Assembly: GCA_003134685.1 (NCBI GenBank) | Contig: PLCA01000010.1 | Coordinates: forward strand, 1-64,000 | Reading direction: 5' to 3' | DNA: 64,000 nt | DNA from: Gemmatimonadota bacterium | GTDB lineage: Bacteria > Gemmatimonadota > Gemmatimonadetes > Gemmatimonadales > Gemmatimonadaceae | Shown: positions 39,846-50,000 of the stretch, one piece after another | Layout: every line of letters starts with the position of its first letter | How positions within the stretch are numbered: the stretch's first letter is position 1 | Position numbers and translations under genes: made by a program | Notes under the pieces: generated by a model | Databases searched by the model: none | The model's input: only the letters and a program-made list of their open reading frames with translations | What the model was told of the DNA's origin: nothing

Positions 39846-42641
39846 ATGCGAAGGTTGAAATCCGCGACGTTGCTCCTGCTCTGCCTGCTTGCAATTCCCG
39901 CGGGGAGCACCGCGCAGGCGCGAATTGGTCCGACCACACCGGCGAGAGTCACGACGCCCCGCGCGCAATTCGGACACGACATCGGCGACGACTACTTTCT
40001 CGCCAACTACACCCAGATGATCGACTACTGGCGGAAGCTCGATCGCGAGTCGGATCGGATGAAGATGGTGCGCATCGGAACGACGGCAGAAGGACGGCCG
40101 ATATGGATGGCGATCATTACATCGCCTGAGAATCACGCAAAGCTCGCTCGCTATCAGGAGATATCACGGCGATTGGCGCTGGCCGAGAATCTCACCGATG
40201 CACAGGCGCATTCTCTGGCATCAGAGGGTAAATCCGTCGTCTGGATCGACGGAGGTCTGCACGCCAGCGAAGTACTGGGCGCGCAGCAGCTGATTCAAAC
40301 CGTATATGAGCTCGTGAGCAAAAGCGATCCGGAGACCCTCAGATTCCTCCGCGACGACATCATCTTGGCGGTCCCAGCGAATCCGGACGGGCAGGAGCTG
40401 GTGTCCAACTGGTACATGCGGGAAGCGGACACGCTCAAGCGCACAACCTCGCGGCTTCCGCGTCTGTATCACAAGTACGCCGGTCACGACAACAATCGTG
40501 ACTCGTACATGGCATCGCAGCCGGAGACGCAGGCGATGGACAGCATTCTGTTCAGAGCCTGGTATCCGCAGATCATGTACAACCATCATCAGACGGGGCC
40601 GATCGGGACGGTGATCTTCGCTCCGCCGTTCCGCGATCCCTTCAACTACAACTACGATCCGCTCGTGCCAATGGAGCTCGACCTGGTCGGTGCGGCGATG
40701 CACTCGAGGTTCGTCGCCGAGGGAAAGCCGGGCGCGACGATGAGGAGCGGCTCGGGCTATTCCACCTGGTGGAACGGCGGTCTCCGGACGACGGTCTATT
40801 TCCACAACATGATCGGCCTTCTCACCGAAGCGATCGGCAATCCAACGCCGATAGAAATTCCCCTGGTGCCCGACAAGCTCCTGCCGAAGGGAGATTTGCC
40901 GATGCCGATTCAGCCGCAGAAGTGGCACTTCGCGCAATCCATCGCCTATGAGCTGACGGCGAACCGGGCGGTGCTGGATGTGGCCTCGCGTTATCGCGAG
41001 ACATTCCTCTACAACATCTACCAGATGGGGCGCAATTCCATTCGGCGCGGCAGTACCGATACTTGGACAATCACACCGCGGAAGGTGGCCGCGCTCCAGG
41101 CGGCGTTCCCTCAGGACAGCTCCCGCCCGCAGGGCGGTGACGCGGGCGGTGGTGGTGGTGGCAGGCCGCAGACGACGAGTCCGGCAGATATGGCGACTTA
41201 CCTCAGCATCATGCGGAATCCGGCCGACCGGGATCCGCGCGGCTATATCATACCAGCCGATCAGCCGGACTTTCTCACGGCGACGAAGTTCGTCAACGCG
41301 CTGATCAAGACCGGCATCACCATCCAGCGGGCTTCGGCGGCGTTCACTGTCGGCGGGAAAAACTATCCCGCAGGCTCCTACGTGGTGAAGGGGGCGCAGG
41401 CCTTTCGGCCGCACGTCCTCGACATGTTCGAGCCGCAGGACCACCCCAACGACTTTCAGTATCCGGGCGGTCCACCGACTCCACCCTACGACAACGCGGG
41501 TTGGACGCTCGCCTATCAAATGGGTGTGCAGTTCGACCGGATTCTAGAGCCATTTGGCGGACCGTTCACTCAGGTGGCCGGCTTCGCCAAACCGCCGGAG
41601 CGGCATGTCGCGTCCGCTGTAGCCGGATATGCGCTCAGTCATTCAGTGAACGACGCATTCATCGCGGTGAATCGGTTGCTCGCACATGGCGAACAGGTCT
41701 ATACGCTTCAAGCGCCGCTCAGCATCAACGGCCGGACCTATGACGCCGGCACGTTTTACATCCCGGCAAAACCGACGACGGCTCCGATTCTCGCGCGGCT
41801 CGCGCTGGAGAAGGGGCTCGCGTTCGATCCTTTCGACACCGAGGTTTCTCCAGCGTCGCTCAAGCGTGTTCGGCCCGCCCGTATCGCCCTCTGGGATCAG
41901 TACGGAGGGGCGATCACTTCCGGATGGGCGCGCTTCATTCTCGAGCAGTTCGAGTTTCCCTATCAGGTCGTCTATCCGCCGACTCTGAACGCGGGAAATC
42001 TGATAGCCAAGTTCGACGTCCTGATTCTTCCCGACGGAGTGACGTTCGGACGTCCCAATGCGCGAGCGGGTCCGCGAATAAATCCGGAGGACGTACCCGC
42101 CGAATTCCGCGATCGGATCGGCAGCATGACCGTCGCTGAGACGGTCCCGCAGCTCCAGGAGTTTCTGAATGCGGGTGGGACGATCCTCGCGATCGGATCC
42201 GCCACCGACCTCGGCATCCAGCTCCAGCTTCCGATCGCGAATGCGCTGGTGGACAGCATCGGCCGTCCGTTGCCCCGAAGCCGATTCTATGTGCCGGGGT
42301 CAATACTCACGATGCACGTGGACACGACGTTTGCGCTGGCAGAGGGCGTCCGACCCGCCACCGATTTTTACTACGATAATGCTCCGGCTTTTCGCATCCT
42401 GCCGGCGGCCGCGGAGCGCGGGGTCAAGAAGATTGTCTGGATTGATGGACCGACCCCACTGCGCAGCGGATGGGCCTGGGGTCAAAAGTTTCTGAGCGGG
42501 GTAACAGAAGTCCTGCAGGCTCCATTCGGGAAGGGAATGCTTGTGCTTTACGGACCCGATCCGTACTTCCGCTCGCAGCCACACGGCACTTTCAAGCTAT
42601 TGTTCAACGGCCTCTTATATCGCAACGAACTCGGGGACTAG
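39846..42641 (+). CDS. Exported M14-family zinc carboxypeptidase-like protein
   Basis: 931 residues from ATG 39846, with a signal peptide (SATLLLLCLLAIPAGSTAQA). The M14 domain (about 60-340) shows IGTTAEGRPIW, the zinc motif GLHASEV (HxxE), NPDGQELV, the substrate-site NNRD and YNHHQTGP. A poly-Gly linker follows near residue 435. The C-terminal half, with no catalytic motif, contains a glutamine-amidotransferase-like fold fragment (FDVLILPDGVTFG). It probably degrades peptides outside the cytosol. It begins the run 39846-46203 of four exported-protein genes. Confidence 0.9.
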   Translation: MRRLKSATLLLLCLLAIPAGSTAQARIGPTTPARVTTPRAQFGHDIGDDYFLANYTQMIDYWRKLDRESDRMKMVRIGTTAEGRPIWMAIITSPENHAKLARYQEISRRLALAENLTDAQAHSLASEGKSVVWIDGGLHASEVLGAQQLIQTVYELVSKSDPETLRFLRDDIILAVPANPDGQELVSNWYMREADTLKRTTSRLPRLYHKYAGHDNNRDSYMASQPETQAMDSILFRAWYPQIMYNHHQTGPIGTVIFAPPFRDPFNYNYDPLVPMELDLVGAAMHSRFVAEGKPGATMRSGSGYSTWWNGGLRTTVYFHNMIGLLTEAIGNPTPIEIPLVPDKLLPKGDLPMPIQPQKWHFAQSIAYELTANRAVLDVASRYRETFLYNIYQMGRNSIRRGSTDTWTITPRKVAALQAAFPQDSSRPQGGDAGGGGGGRPQTTSPADMATYLSIMRNPADRDPRGYIIPADQPDFLTATKFVNALIKTGITIQRASAAFTVGGKNYPAGSYVVKGAQAFRPHVLDMFEPQDHPNDFQYPGGPPTPPYDNAGWTLAYQMGVQFDRILEPFGGPFTQVAGFAKPPERHVASAVAGYALSHSVNDAFIAVNRLLAHGEQVYTLQAPLSINGRTYDAGTFYIPAKPTTAPILARLALEKGLAFDPFDTEVSPASLKRVRPARIALWDQYGGAITSGWARFILEQFEFPYQVVYPPTLNAGNLIAKFDVLILPDGVTFGRPNARAGPRINPEDVPAEFRDRIGSMTVAETVPQLQEFLNAGGTILAIGSATDLGIQLQLPIANALVDSIGRPLPRSRFYVPGSILTMHVDTTFALAEGVRPATDFYYDNAPAFRILPAAAERGVKKIVWIDGPTPLRSGWAWGQKFLSGVTEVLQAPFGKGMLVLYGPDPYFRSQPHGTFKLLFNGLLYRNELGD

Positions 42642-42644
42642 ATA

Positions 42645-43466
42645 ATGCGCTCACGTATTCTGCTGGCGGCCTTTGCTGTGTCCGGCTGCTCCTATTTCCA
42701 GTCAGGGGGCACCACGGTGCCCACGCCCGCGCCGGCGACGAAGCCCGTCGCGACCAGATCGGCATCGAGCGTCAGGGCGACGAGCAGCTCCGGACTCATC
42801 AAGGCCATGCACGACCGCTACGACGGGAAATACCTGAAGACGATGAGCTTTCTTCAGAACAACACGGCGTACACCACCACGGGCCAGGAGCAGAAATCAC
42901 AGTGGTATGAGCACATCGAGGTTCCCGGTAAGCTTCGCATCGCGTTTCTTCCCGCTACCCAGAAGAGCGGGCTCGTGCAGATCGATGACCGCGTGGCGTC
43001 GTTCGACAACGGCATTCGGGTCGACTTCCGTCCATCGGTGAACCCGCTCCTGCTTCTGACCGCGGACGTGTACGTTGCGCCGGTTGCCACGATCATGCGC
43101 GAGCTGGACACCCTGCACGTCGATGGCGACACATTCCGCGACGATATGTGGGAGGGGCAGCCGGTTTACATCGTGGGCGCAAAGGCAGGCGACACCACTT
43201 CGAATCAATTGTGGGTGGATCGGGGCGAGCTGCGCCTCGTCCGCTTCATCCAGAGCCAGAGAGTCGGCGAGCGTACCACTGTCAGCGATATCCGGGTGAA
43301 GGGCTACAAGGAGATCGGGGGATTCGACGTGCCGACAGAGTTTCTGGTGATCCGGAACGGAAGGCCCGTCTGGCGGGAGGAATACGCCGACGTTCGCATC
43401 AACGCGGATTTCCCGACCGGGACGTTCGATCAGGCCACGTGGAACGACATCCCGATCCCAAAGTAG
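42645..43466 (+). CDS. LolA-like lipoprotein
   Basis: 273 residues. The signal RSRILLAAFAVSGC gives lipobox VSGC. The mature part has successive beta strands (TYDGKYLKTMSFLQ-type, KLRIAFLPATQKSGLVQIDD, NQLWVDRGELRLVRFIQSQR) as in LolA/LolB-like half-barrels, with a long hydrophobic groove. It probably binds a lipid or hydrophobic ligand in the periplasm. It is 3 bases after the M14 gene, so cotranscribed. Confidence 0.8.
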   Translation: MRSRILLAAFAVSGCSYFQSGGTTVPTPAPATKPVATRSASSVRATSSSGLIKAMHDRYDGKYLKTMSFLQNNTAYTTTGQEQKSQWYEHIEVPGKLRIAFLPATQKSGLVQIDDRVASFDNGIRVDFRPSVNPLLLLTADVYVAPVATIMRELDTLHVDGDTFRDDMWEGQPVYIVGAKAGDTTSNQLWVDRGELRLVRFIQSQRVGERTTVSDIRVKGYKEIGGFDVPTEFLVIRNGRPVWREEYADVRINADFPTGTFDQATWNDIPIPK

Positions 43467-43491
43467 TACCAGTCCAACAACGCCCTTTCAG

Positions 43492-44118
43492 ATGATTCGC
43501 AGGCTTTCAATACTTTTTGCTCTCGCGCCCGCGCTCGTGGGTGCGCAGAGCGCTCTTCCCGCGCAGGCGTCCAAGGCGGGCGCATCGGTCAACGCACCTT
43601 CGACCTGGAAGATCGACCCTACGCACTCGGAGCTCTCGTTCACGATCCGGCACATGGTCAGCAAAGTGCGCGGCCAGTTCGATGCATGGAGTGGAACGAT
43701 CCTCGCTGATCCCGCCGATTGGAACACGGCCTCGGTGGAAGTGGTCGCTCAGACGTCCACGATCGACACGAACAACGAACGCCGCGATGCGGACCTGCGG
43801 AGCGACAACCATTTCGATGCCGACGCCAACCCAACCGTCACATTCAAGAGCACGAAGGTCACGCGCTTCGCGGGCGATTCCGTTACCGTGGCGGGGAATC
43901 TGACAATGCACGGCATCACGCGGCCGGTCGTGCTGCGCGGCCACCTCAACGGCATCACGGGCGTCCCCGGCAAGCGGCGTGCGGGCTTCGAGGCCGAGAC
44001 CACGATCAACCGCAAAGACTTCAACATGACCTGGAATCGCATCGTGGAAGGCAGCTCGATGGTCGGTGACGAAGTCAGGATCGAGATCGACATAGCGGCG
44101 GTCGAGCAGCCGCAGTAA
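43492..44118 (+). CDS. YceI-family exported lipocalin-like protein
   Basis: 208 residues with a signal peptide (LSILFALAPALVGAQSALPAQA). The YceI fold is clear: WKIDPTHSELSFTIRHMVSK, GTILADPADWNTASVEVVAQ, FKSTKVTRFAGDSVTVAGNL, TMHGITRPVVL, and RKDFNMTWNRIVEGSSMVGDEV. YceI proteins bind isoprenoid chains or other amphiphiles in the periplasm. It is part of the same operon as the M14 peptidase and the S9 peptidase. Confidence 0.93.
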   Translation: MIRRLSILFALAPALVGAQSALPAQASKAGASVNAPSTWKIDPTHSELSFTIRHMVSKVRGQFDAWSGTILADPADWNTASVEVVAQTSTIDTNNERRDADLRSDNHFDADANPTVTFKSTKVTRFAGDSVTVAGNLTMHGITRPVVLRGHLNGITGVPGKRRAGFEAETTINRKDFNMTWNRIVEGSSMVGDEVRIEIDIAAVEQPQ

Positions 44119-44142
44119 GAACTCCTACAAGCGAGCGTCAAA

Positions 44143-46203
44143 ATGAGAATCGGACTACTGCTCACGGCGGCGGGACTTCTTGCCGTCGATCTTTCCGCGC
44201 AGGGACGCGTTCAGCGTCCGATGACGTTCGAGGATTTCGCCACAGTCAAGAATGTGGGCGATCCGCAGGTGTCTCCCGATGGCCGCTCGCTCGTGTACTC
44301 GGTGCGGACGACTGACGTCAACGCCAACAGGCGGACAACTATCACCAAAATGCAGTCCGCGAGCGGCGGTGTCGCGCGCCAGTTCCCGAGTGCGACCACC
44401 GGGGCCACCGAGGCGCGCTGGTCGCCGGACGGCAAGCGGGTTGCCTACATCTCGGCCGGACAGCTCTGGATCGCCGACGCGAGCGGTGCAAATGCCCGCC
44501 AAATCTCGAACGTGAGCGGCGGTGCCAGCGGCCCAGTCTGGGCGCCGACGGGAGATCACATCGCGTTCGTCACCGGCGTCTATCCCGATTGCGACAGCGA
44601 TGGCTGCAACGTTGAACGCGCGAAAGCTGCCGACACCGGCAAGGTCAAAGCCCACATCGCCGATAATCTGCTCTACCGGCACTGGACGGAATGGACGCCT
44701 CAGACCCGGTCGCACCTGTTCATCGTGTCGCCCGATGGAACGGGTTTGCGCGACGTGACCGCCGGCGTGAAGTACGACGTTCCTCCCGGACCATTCGGCG
44801 GAAGCGAGGCGTACAACTTCTCGCCCGATGGAAAAGAGCTCGCCTACACCGCCAAGGATCAGGGGCGCGCCGACGCATGGTCCACCGACCTCAACGTCTA
44901 CACAGTGCCCGTGAGCGGAGGCGCGCCCGTTGTGATCACGGCCGCCAATCGCGGCGCCGATCAGAATCCGGTTTACTCGCCCGACGGCCGCACGATTCTT
45001 TATGCCTCACAATTGCGTCCGGGATTCGAGTCCGATCGCCAGCGCCTCATGGCATACGACCGCGCAAGCAGGACCTCGCGCGAGCTTCTGCCGGCCTGGG
45101 ACAGAAATGCCGACGCGTACTCATTCTCCCCGAGCGGAGATGCGATTTACCTGAATACGGTTGATGCGAGCCGCACGAAGCTGTATCGCATCACTCGCAC
45201 GTCATCGGGATGGACGACTTCCCCGCAGCTACTCACATCGGGCGGCAACAATTTTTCGCCGTCCGTGTCGAGCGACGGGAAAACGATCGCGTGGCTGCAG
45301 GACGCGACCGAGCGTCCCGCCGAAGTGTATGTCGCGACTGTGGGACTTTCGGGGCTAGGCGGCGTTCGGCGTCTCACCCACGAGAACGACGCGCTTCTCG
45401 CGCAGCTCAAGCTGAATCCAGTCGAAGACTACTGGTTCAAGGGCGCCGACGGCGACAGCGTGCAGGGGATGATCCTCAGACCGCCGCAGTATCAGGCCGG
45501 CAAGAAGTTTCCGGTTCTGTTCCTCATTCACGGCGGACCACAGGGTGAGTGGCTCGATCAATGGCATGGCCGCTGGAATTTCGAGCTGTTCGCTTCCCCC
45601 GGTTTTGGAATCGTGGCGATCAATCCGCGCGGATCGTTCGGCTACGGCCAGAAGTTCACCGACCAGATCTCCAGGGACTGGGGCGGAAAAGCCTATACGG
45701 ACCTGATGAACGGCCTTGACGCCGCGCTCGCGCGCAACAGTTGGCTGGATTCCACTCGCATGGGCGCCGCCGGCGGATCCTACGGTGGCTACATGACCAA
45801 CTGGATCGCCGGTCATTCTAACCGTTTCAAGGCGTTGTTCACCCATGCCGGCGTGTACAATCTCGAGAACATGTACGGGGCGACCGAGGAGATCTGGTTC
45901 AACGACTGGGAATTCGGCGGGCCGTACTGGGATAAGAATGCTATGGACTCGGTGTACCGCCGCTGGTCGCCGCACCTCTTCGCCGGAAACTTTCACACGC
46001 CGCATCTCGTGGTCGTAGGCGAGATGGACTATCGCGTGCCTTACACGGAAGGCCTTTCGCTGTTCACAGCGCTGCAGCGCCAGGGCGTGCCGAGCCGGCT
46101 GGTCGACTTTCCTGATGAAGGGCACTGGATTGCCAAGCCGCAGAACCAGAGGCTGTGGTGGGGGGAAGCGCTTGGGTGGTTCAAGAAATACCTAACCCCG
46201 TAG
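44143..46203 (+). CDS. Exported S9 prolyl-oligopeptidase family peptidase
   Basis: 686 residues with a signal peptide (LLLTAAGLLAVDLSAQG). An N-terminal beta-propeller with WD-like/PD40 repeats (SPDGRSLVYSVR, WSPDGKRVAYIS, SPDGKELAYTA, YSPDGRTILYAS) covers about residues 30-420, then an alpha/beta hydrolase: oxyanion LIHGGPQG, nucleophile GGSYGGYM (Ser), Asp in GEMDYRVPY, His in DEGHWI. It cleaves short peptides in the periplasm or outside the cell, last step of the peptide-degrading operon. Confidence 0.94.
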   Translation: MRIGLLLTAAGLLAVDLSAQGRVQRPMTFEDFATVKNVGDPQVSPDGRSLVYSVRTTDVNANRRTTITKMQSASGGVARQFPSATTGATEARWSPDGKRVAYISAGQLWIADASGANARQISNVSGGASGPVWAPTGDHIAFVTGVYPDCDSDGCNVERAKAADTGKVKAHIADNLLYRHWTEWTPQTRSHLFIVSPDGTGLRDVTAGVKYDVPPGPFGGSEAYNFSPDGKELAYTAKDQGRADAWSTDLNVYTVPVSGGAPVVITAANRGADQNPVYSPDGRTILYASQLRPGFESDRQRLMAYDRASRTSRELLPAWDRNADAYSFSPSGDAIYLNTVDASRTKLYRITRTSSGWTTSPQLLTSGGNNFSPSVSSDGKTIAWLQDATERPAEVYVATVGLSGLGGVRRLTHENDALLAQLKLNPVEDYWFKGADGDSVQGMILRPPQYQAGKKFPVLFLIHGGPQGEWLDQWHGRWNFELFASPGFGIVAINPRGSFGYGQKFTDQISRDWGGKAYTDLMNGLDAALARNSWLDSTRMGAAGGSYGGYMTNWIAGHSNRFKALFTHAGVYNLENMYGATEEIWFNDWEFGGPYWDKNAMDSVYRRWSPHLFAGNFHTPHLVVVGEMDYRVPYTEGLSLFTALQRQGVPSRLVDFPDEGHWIAKPQNQRLWWGEALGWFKKYLTP

Positions 46204-46228
46204 CTGGCATCTCTGGAAACTTCCGCAG

Positions 46229-46422
46229 ACGCAACAGAACTGGCGGGAGGCGTCAGCAGCATAGTTACCAGTTGGATAGTTCGCTACGCCCTGACTTTTC
46301 TACCGCTGTATCAGGGCACAAGCAACTGCCTGTGCCCCAAATGCTGCACAGGGAAGTCCGGGCGTCGTTAACTAAATCACTGGCAACTACGCTACTCACG
46401 CCTCCAGCCCGTTCTGTTGTCG
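46229..46422. repeat. ~200-bp palindromic repeat, copy A
   Basis: Two arms of about 65-80 bases are imperfect inverted copies around a central hairpin (GGCACA...TGTGCC near 46315-46337). The right arm at 46378-46395 is an exact inverted match of 53844-53861 in copy B. It fills the gap between a convergent peptidase and ABC exporter. It could be a MITE/REP-like element or a structured terminator. Confidence 0.7.
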
Positions 46423-46435
46423 TTATCCCTTCCTC

Positions 46436-48313
46436 TCACTTGTAGCCTTGTGCCTGCATCGTAAATAGTTCCTCGTAAAGGCCACCTTTTGAGAGCAGCT
46501 CCTCGTGCGAGCCCTGCCCCTCGACCTTGCCGTGCCGGAGCACGATGATCCGATCCGCCATGCGAACCGTGGAAAAGCGGTGCGAGATAAGAATTGCCAT
46601 CCGCCCGGCAACCAGCTCGGAGAATCTAAGAAACACTTCATACTCGGCTCGCGCGTCCAGCGCGGCGGTAGGCTCGTCGAGTATCAGGACCTGCGCGTCG
46701 CGAATGTAGGCGCGCGCCAGCGCGATCTTCTGCCATTCGCCTCCCGATAGATCCACGCCCTCCTCGAATCTTCTGCCCAGCATCTGCTGGTAGCCTTTCG
46801 AGAAGCGGGGGAGGAGTGACGCGGCCAGCGAATTCTCCGCGGCAGCCGTGATTGCCGCCGGGGTTCCGTTGTTCCTGTCGAGGTCCGCGCGCACGGAGTC
46901 TATCTCGCCCACGCCAATGTTCTCGTCGAACCGCATGTCGTAGCGCACGAAATCCTGGAAGATGACGCCGATCGCGTGCCTCACACTGGCGAGGTCGTAC
47001 TCCTTGAGATCGACTCCGTCGAGCGTGATCCTGCCTTCCGTGGGATCGTAGAGGCGAGCAAGCAGCTTGGTGATCGTCGTCTTGCCCGCGCCGTTCTCGC
47101 CGACCAAAGCGACGCGCTCGCCCGGTCTGAGAATGAGATCGACGTTTCGGATGGCCCACTGTTCGCTTCCAGGGTAGCGAAATCCAACGTTCTCGAAGAC
47201 GAATCCGGATTGAATCTTCGCCGGCACCAGCCTCGCGTTCGGTGGCGACTCGATCGTGGGCCGCATTTCGAGAAATACGAACAGGTCTCTGAGGTACAGC
47301 GCCTGCTCCGCCACGTTGCTCGCTGACAGCAGGATGCTCTGGATGACATCCCGCCCGCGCCCGAACGATGCGGCGAGGAAGGTCAGCGTTCCGATGGTGA
47401 TGTCGCCTTTGACGGCGCGAATCAGAATGACGACGTACGCTGCGTAATAGCCTACTGTGCCCAATATCGAGAGCAGCGCGCTGACGACTCCGCGCCGTAT
47501 GGAGAGGTTTCGGTTCTCCTCGTAGAACTTCTGGGAGAGGTCGCGGTAGCGCTCCGTCAGCCACGGTGCGAGGCCGAACATCTGGACCTCTTTGGCCGTC
47601 TTGTCGCTCGCGCCGACATAGCGGAGATAGTCCAGCTGCCTGCGCTCCGGCGTCCAGCGAAACAGGAGCGAGTAGCCGAGTGAAGCGAAGTGGGTTTCGC
47701 CGAGGAAGCTGGGGATCACAGCGACGGCGAGCAGGAGCAGAAGCCACGGATTGTACGCGACTAGCGCTCCCGCCAGCGTGAGCAGGGTGAGAGCATCCTG
47801 CGACATCGAGAGCAGGAGACTGAGGAGCGCAATGCGCCCGACTGTCTGCCTCCGCGCCCGCTCGAGATGGTCGTAGAATTCCGGATCCTCGAATTGCGCC
47901 AGGTCGAGCTTCGCGGCGTGCTCCATGAGCTGGACGCTCATTGCGTTCGAGAAGAGGTCGCCGAGCAGGCTTTCGATCAGCGACGAAGCCCGCGCGAGGA
48001 TCTCTCCCGTGAGAACGATCGCAAGCTCCAGCACCAGATAGCGCCACACCTGCGAGAGCGATCCGTGCGCCGCTTTTGCAGTGATCACCGAGTCGAGGAT
48101 CAGCTTGCCGACCCAGAACGTCATCACTGGCACCACCGAGCGCATGACGCGCAGGACCATCATCGCGCTCGTGTAGCCGCGATGGGTGCGCCAGATCAAA
48201 CGGAACAGGGCGGGGACGTAGCGAAGTGCCTGGAGCCGCTCCTTCCAGCTCACTGGCTCTTCATCTGTGCGAGGCCGGCGCATCCCTGCTCCAGCAAAGA
48301 CCGGGTGACTCAT
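46436..48313 (-). CDS. ABC exporter with fused membrane and ATPase domains
   Basis: 625 residues: six membrane helices (residues ~45-330), then an ATP-binding cassette with Walker A GENGAGKTT, signature DLSGGEWQKIALARAY, Walker B VLILDEPTAALDA and the H-loop ISHRFSTVRM. It works as a homodimer or heterodimer exporting lipids, peptides or drugs; no partner gene is nearby. The ATG at 48313 lies 18 bases from the CstB-like gene on the same strand, upstream. Confidence 0.93.
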   Translation of the reverse strand: MSHPVFAGAGMRRPRTDEEPVSWKERLQALRYVPALFRLIWRTHRGYTSAMMVLRVMRSVVPVMTFWVGKLILDSVITAKAAHGSLSQVWRYLVLELAIVLTGEILARASSLIESLLGDLFSNAMSVQLMEHAAKLDLAQFEDPEFYDHLERARRQTVGRIALLSLLLSMSQDALTLLTLAGALVAYNPWLLLLLAVAVIPSFLGETHFASLGYSLLFRWTPERRQLDYLRYVGASDKTAKEVQMFGLAPWLTERYRDLSQKFYEENRNLSIRRGVVSALLSILGTVGYYAAYVVILIRAVKGDITIGTLTFLAASFGRGRDVIQSILLSASNVAEQALYLRDLFVFLEMRPTIESPPNARLVPAKIQSGFVFENVGFRYPGSEQWAIRNVDLILRPGERVALVGENGAGKTTITKLLARLYDPTEGRITLDGVDLKEYDLASVRHAIGVIFQDFVRYDMRFDENIGVGEIDSVRADLDRNNGTPAAITAAAENSLAASLLPRFSKGYQQMLGRRFEEGVDLSGGEWQKIALARAYIRDAQVLILDEPTAALDARAEYEVFLRFSELVAGRMAILISHRFSTVRMADRIIVLRHGKVEGQGSHEELLSKGGLYEELFTMQAQGYK

Positions 48314-48331
48314 GGGGGCGGCGTCTGGCCT

Positions 48332-49900
48332 CTAATTTTTCCGGCGACGGCCCGTGGCGGGCGCAGGCTTACGCCCAGTTGAGGATCGCGCCGACTTGCG
48401 CCCACTTGAGGCTCGTGCGGACTTGCGTCCCCTTGAGGCTGGCGCAGACTTGCGACCACCGGAGGTTGGCGCCGCCTTGCCAGCGTCGATCTCAAATCCC
48501 CGCGCGACCCACGCGTCGAATCCGCCCGCGAGGTTGGAAACTTTGGTCAGTCCCCGCAACTGAAGAAAGCTCGTCGCAATCGAGGATCTGCCACCTCCCT
48601 TGCAGTGGAGCACGATCGGCGCGGACGCGTCGAGCTCGCCGATCCGATCGGGCAGTCGCGCGAGAGGAATGTGAATCGCGCCCGGCAAGTGACCCTTGCT
48701 CCACTCTTCAGGGCTCCGCACGTCGACTACCTGAAGGCCATTCTTGCCGGCAAGCTCGTTGAGGCGTGGCGCATCGACCTGCATGACCGTTTCCAGATCT
48801 CCGTGACGTGATTTCCACTCGTGCAGAACATCTGCCTGGAAAACCCCGCGTACGCGTCCCAGGCCCACCTTGGACAGGTCTCCGAGTATCAGCTTGACCG
48901 CGTCATCGCTCTCCGCCTCGGTGATGATGTAGAAGTCGCGGTCCTCCGGAACGAGCGCCCCGCTCCAGTTGAGGAACGACTTGCCGAGGGGAATGTTCAG
49001 CGTTCCCGGCGCGTGTCCGGCGGCGAACTTCGCGGCCGGCCGCGTGTCGATCACAGGCGCGCCGGTCTTGAGCGCACTTTCGAGCTCTTCCGTTCCCGCA
49101 TACACAGGCTCCGGGCTGATCGCTCGCTCGGCACCGATACGATTCACGCGCTTCATCACCGCGAAATAGCGGGGAGGCACCGGCTGGTCCTCGAGAACTT
49201 TCGCGACGAACTCATTCTCGCTCATGTCGCCAAACGCCCAGTTGAAAAGCTTTTCGTACCCGAGCGTTGATTGTGGCATCGACCCGAGCGATTTGCCGCA
49301 CGCGGACCCCGCTCCATGGCCGGGCCAGATCTGCAAATGATCTGGCTCTGCCTTCAGTTTCCCGAGAGAGCGGAACAACTCTCGCGCGGAGCCTTCCATC
49401 GTTCCCTTCGCGCCGGCGGCGAGCTCGAGAAGATCGGGCCGTCCGACATCCCCGACAAAGACGAAATCGCCCGTCAGGGTGCCAACGGGATCCTCGCCGC
49501 GCTCCAGATCGGACACGAAAAAAGTCAGGTGCTCCGGGGTGTGCCCGGGCGTGTGGGCTACGCGCAAGTGTATCGTGCCGAGGTCGATGGGAGAACCGTC
49601 CCGCAGCACTTTGGCACGCTTGAGAGCGGCGTCGGTGTAACCCCACTCCCGGCCTCCTTCTCCGGAGAGATGCAGCACGGCGCCGGCCGCCTCGGCCAGC
49701 GCATGCGCACCGGAAACGAAGTCGGCGTGAATGTGCGTCTCGGTCACGTGAGCGATTCGCACGCGGTCGGCTCCCGCCGCGCGAGTGTATTGCGCCACGT
49801 CAGAGTTGGGGTCGACGATGATCGCTTCGCGCGTCTTCTCGCACGCGATCATGTAGCTCGCCTGCGCCAGGTTGTCGTCGTAAAATCGTCTGAAAAGCAT
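48332..49900 (-). CDS. CstB-like persulfide dioxygenase / rhodanese fusion
   Basis: 522 residues. The N-terminal metallo-beta-lactamase fold (ETHE1 type) shows THIHADFVSG, HTPGHTPEHL, GDFVFVGDVGRPD and WPGHGAGSACG. A first rhodanese-like domain (VIDTRPAAKFAAGHAPGTLN) lacks the catalytic Cys, while the second (DVRSPEEWSKGHLPG...VLHCKGGGRSS) has it. This three-part order matches CstB, which converts low-molecular-weight persulfides to thiosulfate. A basic C-terminal tail made of four nine-residue repeats (GRKSAPASR-like) is not part of the CstB core. It is divergent from the MoeB-like gene. Confidence 0.88.
   Translation of the reverse strand: MLFRRFYDDNLAQASYMIACEKTREAIIVDPNSDVAQYTRAAGADRVRIAHVTETHIHADFVSGAHALAEAAGAVLHLSGEGGREWGYTDAALKRAKVLRDGSPIDLGTIHLRVAHTPGHTPEHLTFFVSDLERGEDPVGTLTGDFVFVGDVGRPDLLELAAGAKGTMEGSARELFRSLGKLKAEPDHLQIWPGHGAGSACGKSLGSMPQSTLGYEKLFNWAFGDMSENEFVAKVLEDQPVPPRYFAVMKRVNRIGAERAISPEPVYAGTEELESALKTGAPVIDTRPAAKFAAGHAPGTLNIPLGKSFLNWSGALVPEDRDFYIITEAESDDAVKLILGDLSKVGLGRVRGVFQADVLHEWKSRHGDLETVMQVDAPRLNELAGKNGLQVVDVRSPEEWSKGHLPGAIHIPLARLPDRIGELDASAPIVLHCKGGGRSSIATSFLQLRGLTKVSNLAGGFDAWVARGFEIDAGKAAPTSGGRKSAPASRGRKSARASSGRKSARSSTGRKPAPATGRRRKN
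48356..48463 (-). repeat. 27-bp tandem repeat coding for the basic tail
   Basis: Four tandem 27-bp units (nine residues each, core GRKSA) at the 3' end of the CstB-like gene. The tail resembles Lys/Arg-rich histone-like or RNA-binding tails. Confidence 0.7.
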
Positions 49901-50000
49901 GGACCGTTCGGAGCCGGCGGTGGAGCGTTGCTGGATGGACGGACAGTAGTTAGCGTCCTACTGACGAACTCGATGACTCACTGCGCAATATACCACCAAC

